From: Natrinema sp. CBA1119
GTDB lineage: Archaea; Halobacteriota; Halobacteria; Halobacteriales; Natrialbaceae
Reading direction: 5' to 3'
Assembly (NCBI RefSeq): GCF_002572525.1
Contig: NZ_PDBS01000001.1
Location: forward strand, 2,542,001 to 2,606,000
Length of the DNA: 64,000 nt
The notes under the pieces were generated by a model. That model made no database searches. It saw only the letters and a program-made list of their open reading frames with translations, and was not told the origin of the DNA. Shown in pieces: positions 62,916-64,000 of this stretch (position 1 is its first letter; each line of letters starts with the position of its first letter). The position numbers and the translations under genes are program-made.

Positions 62916-63040
62916 TCTGTTTCTCTCACAGTAATCACAGGAACGGGTGCCGACCGGAAAGTCTTCTCAGCTACACTGTCAAGCGTGATTCGCTCAGTAC
63001 CTCGTCTTCCCGTCGTTCCCATTACGAGAGCGTCGATACC
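62912..63040 (-). pseudogene. Remnant of a universal stress protein (UspA) gene
   Basis: The minus-strand frame ending at 62912 reads GIDALVMGTTGRRGTERI, then SVAEKTFRSAPVPVITVRE, the C-terminal ATP-binding and dimer part of UspA proteins. The first two thirds of the domain are missing and the frame upstream is not homologous. Its stop TGA lies beside a GTG that could start the decayed gene, as in a former operon. Confidence 0.65.
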
Positions 63041-63156
63041 GTTTGGTCCGACACAACCTAAGTTTGTTTCGACAGGCGATCCCTGCTCAAGACACCGGAC
63101 AGCGGCCGTGGTTCTTCGCTCCGTCAAGACGGGGCGCAGTTACAGTCCGAATTCCG

Positions 63157-64000
63157 TCAGAGCCCGAGGTAGCCCGCGTTGGGGAGCACCCCGAGCAGAT
63201 AGAGGACGCCGAGAACGAACATGAACGCCGCGATGGCCATCGCCGGCGGGTCGACGTGTGTGCCGGAGTGCGAGTAGAACACGCGCTGGGAGAGTTCGCC
63301 GATGAGGGCGCTGATCGCGCCGAACGCACCGGCGACGAGTAGCACGATCGGGTCGCTCCCGACGGCCGACGCTGCGATCACCGCGCCCGTCGACCCCAAC
63401 AGCGTGATGTGGTGGGTGACGGGAATCTTCTCGACGCCGAGGTTGAGAAACAGCAGGCTCATCGCGGAAATCGCGTAGCCCAGGAAGATGCTCCCGGTCT
63501 CGAGCCAGATGAAGCCGCCGAGGATCCCGCCGACGATGCCGATGGCGGTGACGCCCGACCACTCGTACTGGTGTGGCAGCCAGGGTTCGGTCGTCAGCCG
63601 ATTGGTCTCGGTGCCGCCGTCGGCAGCCACGCGCTTCTCCTCGCGCTCGAAGGGCGACATGTCGAGAATGCTTGAGCCGCCGACCCTGCCCACGAGCGGG
63701 TAGCCGAACACGAGCCGGGCCAGGAAGGCGGTCGCCACGACCGAAAGTGCGATGTTGTCCGTCGGAAAGCCGAGTCCGGCCATCACCTGGGTGATGAGCA
63801 TGCCGAGGACGCCGAAGATCGCGCCGACCGCGAGGATGTCGGGCTTGGTTCCGAACGCGTACAAAATGTTCTTCCCGAAATGATAGTCCCAGTCGTCGGG
63901 TTCCATCTCGGGGTACTTCCGGCCGGCGTACGCCGTCGCGGCCACGCCGCCGGCGAACGCGATATGGGGACCGGTGACCGCGCCGAAGCCGATCGTCCCG
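63157..64000 (-). CDS. Haloarchaeal multi-pass membrane protein (partial)
   Basis: The coding frame enters from the right edge and ends at 63157; at least 280 residues are visible and the true start lies outside the window. It has about seven hydrophobic helices, with a polar loop KRVAADGGTETNRLTTEPW between the third and fourth. The sequences AFAGGVAATAYAGRKYPEMEPDDWDY and FYSHSGTHVDPPAMAIA belong to a haloarchaeal permease-like family of unknown function. It is not related in an obvious way to the decayed operon beside it. Confidence 0.7.
   Translation of the reverse strand, partial: GTIGFGAVTGPHIAFAGGVAATAYAGRKYPEMEPDDWDYHFGKNILYAFGTKPDILAVGAIFGVLGMLITQVMAGLGFPTDNIALSVVATAFLARLVFGYPLVGRVGGSSILDMSPFEREEKRVAADGGTETNRLTTEPWLPHQYEWSGVTAIGIVGGILGGFIWLETGSIFLGYAISAMSLLFLNLGVEKIPVTHHITLLGSTGAVIAASAVGSDPIVLLVAGAFGAISALIGELSQRVFYSHSGTHVDPPAMAIAAFMFVLGVLYLLGVLPNAGYLGL

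Overview
The window is chromosomal DNA of a halophilic archaeon (class Halobacteria; the style suggests the Natrinema/Haloterrigena/Natronorubrum side, but this is inference). The evidence is high GC with strong G/C at third codon positions, very acidic proteins, TATA-type promoters 25-30 nt before start codons giving leaderless transcripts, archaeal informational genes (aIF2-beta with a TRAM tail, RPA with its associated protein), Tat-type lipoprotein signals and a PGF-CTERM protein. No tRNA, rRNA or CRISPR array was seen.

Layout. (1) 1-5.3 kb: a tightly overlapping late cobalamin operon on the minus strand, HAD hydrolase-cbiB-cobS-cobY-cobT-cobD-next gene. (2) 5.4-7.0 kb: aIF2-beta, a pair of 76-nt palindromic elements whose stems differ by a compensatory change, and a small acidic protein. 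(3) 7.0-24.3 kb: a catabolic region. A polyamine/opine-type ABC importer operon containing an M24 (creatinase-fold) hydrolase faces a divergent operon of M20 amidohydrolase, creatininase-family hydrolase, two-subunit CoA-transferase and class III aminotransferase. An acyl-CoA synthetase, a second aminotransferase, two Lrp-type regulators and an APC permease follow. (4) 24.3-33.2 kb: surface and small zinc-ribbon proteins, and a helicase-exonuclease pair that looks like an archaeal version of bacterial MrfA-MrfB. (5) 33.2-46.6 kb: a 34-bp tandem repeat before glnA, the rpa-rpap-rpe single-stranded DNA-binding operon, an arylsulfotransferase-like protein, a PhoU/AbrB regulator and a HAD phosphoglycolate phosphatase. 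(6) 46.7-61.7 kb: an accessory nitrogen-compound catabolic island with a P450 and ABM monooxygenase, two cysteine hydrolases of the isochorismatase family, two ureohydrolases, an amidase, an MBL hydrolase, a second polyamine-type ABC importer, a sodium:solute symporter and a PhoU/AbrB regulator. An IS200/IS605-type end scar lies inside it. (7) 61.9-63.1 kb: a decaying operon (UspA fragment, frameshifted zinc-ribbon gene, JAMM protein), then a membrane protein running off the right edge.

How the genes work together. Regions 3 and 6 share one logic: an ABC importer for a charged, amide- or guanidine-containing compound, several C-N hydrolases co-transcribed with it or divergent from it, and a dedicated regulator. 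Region 3 then passes the product through transamination and CoA activation. Region 6 has the ureohydrolase, cysteine hydrolase and amidase combination expected for stepwise release of urea or ammonia from a guanidino or ureido compound. The substrates cannot be read from the sequence. The most interesting candidates are the region 6 island, the region 3 cluster, the MrfAB-like repair pair and the covarying palindrome pair.
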